Source of the DNA: Exobasidium rhododendri
Lineage: Eukaryota > Basidiomycota > Exobasidiomycetes > Exobasidiales > Exobasidiaceae
Assembly: GCA_026210745.1 (NCBI GenBank)
Contig: CP110631.1
Span: 2,170,001 to 2,234,000 of the forward strand
Direction: 5' to 3'
DNA length: 64,000 nucleotides
Part shown: positions 63,368-64,000 of the stretch, piece after piece
Numbering within the stretch: the first letter of the stretch is position 1
Layout of the letters: every line of letters starts with the position of its first letter
Program-made: the position numbers and the translations under genes
The notes under the pieces: generated by a model
What the model saw: the letters and a program-made list of their open reading frames with translations, nothing else
Databases searched by the model: none
What the model was told of the DNA's origin: nothing

Positions 63368-64000
63368 TCAAGAGGGCACTCCTCCTCCGTTTCCGTTCTG
63401 AGCTGAATCCTCCAAAAGCTCGCAAAGGGCGCTCACTACATTGTCCACCTCCTCTTGCGCAATGCCTCCGCAACCAGCAGCGATCAATCTACGATACGAT
63501 GCCATCATCTTGCCTGTTCCTTGTTCTTTGGCGCTCTCGATGAATTTCTGCAGTAGATCGCTCCTCTTGGCCTTGAGAGCTTCCACTTGCTGCTGAAGAT
63601 TGACTTCTTCTTCAGGTGAGACCGAAGCAAGCAGGCGCCTAGCAAGCTCATCTGATATGGTCAGTTCCTTCTCTTTGCTGGCAAGAGCTCCTTCTTCAAG
63701 ACCATTGTCGATCCTCGCTTTCTTGACGACTTCATTTGCTTGCGCCCAGTCCTGTGACATGTCATCTCGACTTCTCTTCTCCGCGCCTGCCCTCAAAGCT
63801 CGCTGAATATCTTCCAACTTCTTCTTTTCTTCGTCTCGCGAATTGCCTTCCTTGTCCAGTCCCTCCAAGATCTTTGTGGAATCGGCAATCTCACTTTGGA
63901 TCTGAGCCAACAAGCTATGAGCCGAATTCAATTTACGCTCCGTGGCTCCCAACTCTGCATCGTAACTTTCAGCCAAGCTCTGAAGCAGCGTAGTCATCAA
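63368..64000 (-). CDS. MBP1/SWI6-like cell-cycle regulator, C-terminal part
   Basis: Only the last 210 or so codons lie in the window; the gene continues beyond 64000. The visible part is almost entirely helical, with heptad-like coiled coils (LLQSLAESYDAELGATERKL onwards), and ends KEQGTGKMMASYRRLIAAGC and GGIAQEEVDNVVSALCELLE. The GTGKMxxYRRLIAxGC / EVDxVxxxLxExLE ending is the conserved C-terminal dimerisation region of basidiomycete MBF subunits (Mbp1/Swi6). The DNA-binding or ankyrin part is not visible, so Mbp1 and Swi6 cannot be told apart. MBF drives G1/S transcription. Confidence 0.75.
   Translation of the reverse strand: MMTTLLQSLAESYDAELGATERKLNSAHSLLAQIQSEIADSTKILEGLDKEGNSRDEEKKKLEDIQRALRAGAEKRSRDDMSQDWAQANEVVKKARIDNGLEEGALASKEKELTISDELARRLLASVSPEEEVNLQQQVEALKAKRSDLLQKFIESAKEQGTGKMMASYRRLIAAGCGGIAQEEVDNVVSALCELLEDSAQNGNGGGVPS

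Overview
This is a 64 kb stretch of nuclear DNA from a fungus, almost certainly a basidiomycete. The evidence is the set of single-copy genes (CTR9, SDA1, DBP7, CDC14, ALG11, RPAP1, cyclin C, SPT8, pantothenate kinase), short introns of mostly 50-120 nt with GTGAGT-like donors and CTNAC-like branch sites, and families such as the SigF-like NTF2-like protein and a paladin-type phosphatase. Moderate intron density and large intronless ORFs would suit Ustilaginomycotina (smut relatives), but I cannot fix the lineage from sequence alone. Several genes have splice structures that I reconstructed by hand. Exon phases were checked to sum to whole codons, and predicted junctions restore conserved motifs.

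Region by region. 0.3-3.8 kb: a tandem, same-strand cluster of four related small secreted proteins. Three are intact and one is broken. Each intact copy has a signal peptide, an acidic or neutral pro-region, a dibasic RR site, and then a cysteine-free, Arg/Lys-rich mature domain beginning [SA]PAxxxTHxKA. I do not recognise this family, and it is the best candidate for something undescribed. 4.3-27.5 kb: conserved housekeeping genes in divergent pairs: GCIP-like/CTR9, SDA1/DBP7, CDC14/thioredoxin-like, ALG11/RPAP1. 27.8-30.1 kb: an unknown gene and a 710-bp internally deleted pogo/Fot1-type DNA transposon with a TA duplication. 30.2-45.8 kb: SigF-like NTF2-like protein, METTL4-type methyltransferase/paladin pair, GH18 chitinase/PTC7 pair, cyclin C. 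46.2-56.4 kb: OTU2 (head-to-head with cyclin C), SPT8/CYC2, NDUFB7/serine carboxypeptidase. 56.5-64 kb: an unknown gene, a Rossmann-fold epimerase-like protein paired with an APH/choline-kinase-like protein, a large pantothenate kinase, and the 3' end of an MBP1/SWI6-like cell-cycle factor that runs off the window.

The gene order is strikingly regular. Ten head-to-head pairs share short bidirectional promoters, with tail-to-tail pairs between most of them. The pair with the clearest functional logic is SDA1/DBP7: both act in 60S ribosome assembly, and their 281-bp shared promoter carries two AAAAATTT elements. Many other genes act in transcription (CTR9 in Paf1C, SPT8 in SAGA, cyclin C in Mediator, RPAP1 with Pol II), but nothing in the layout shows that this is more than coincidence.
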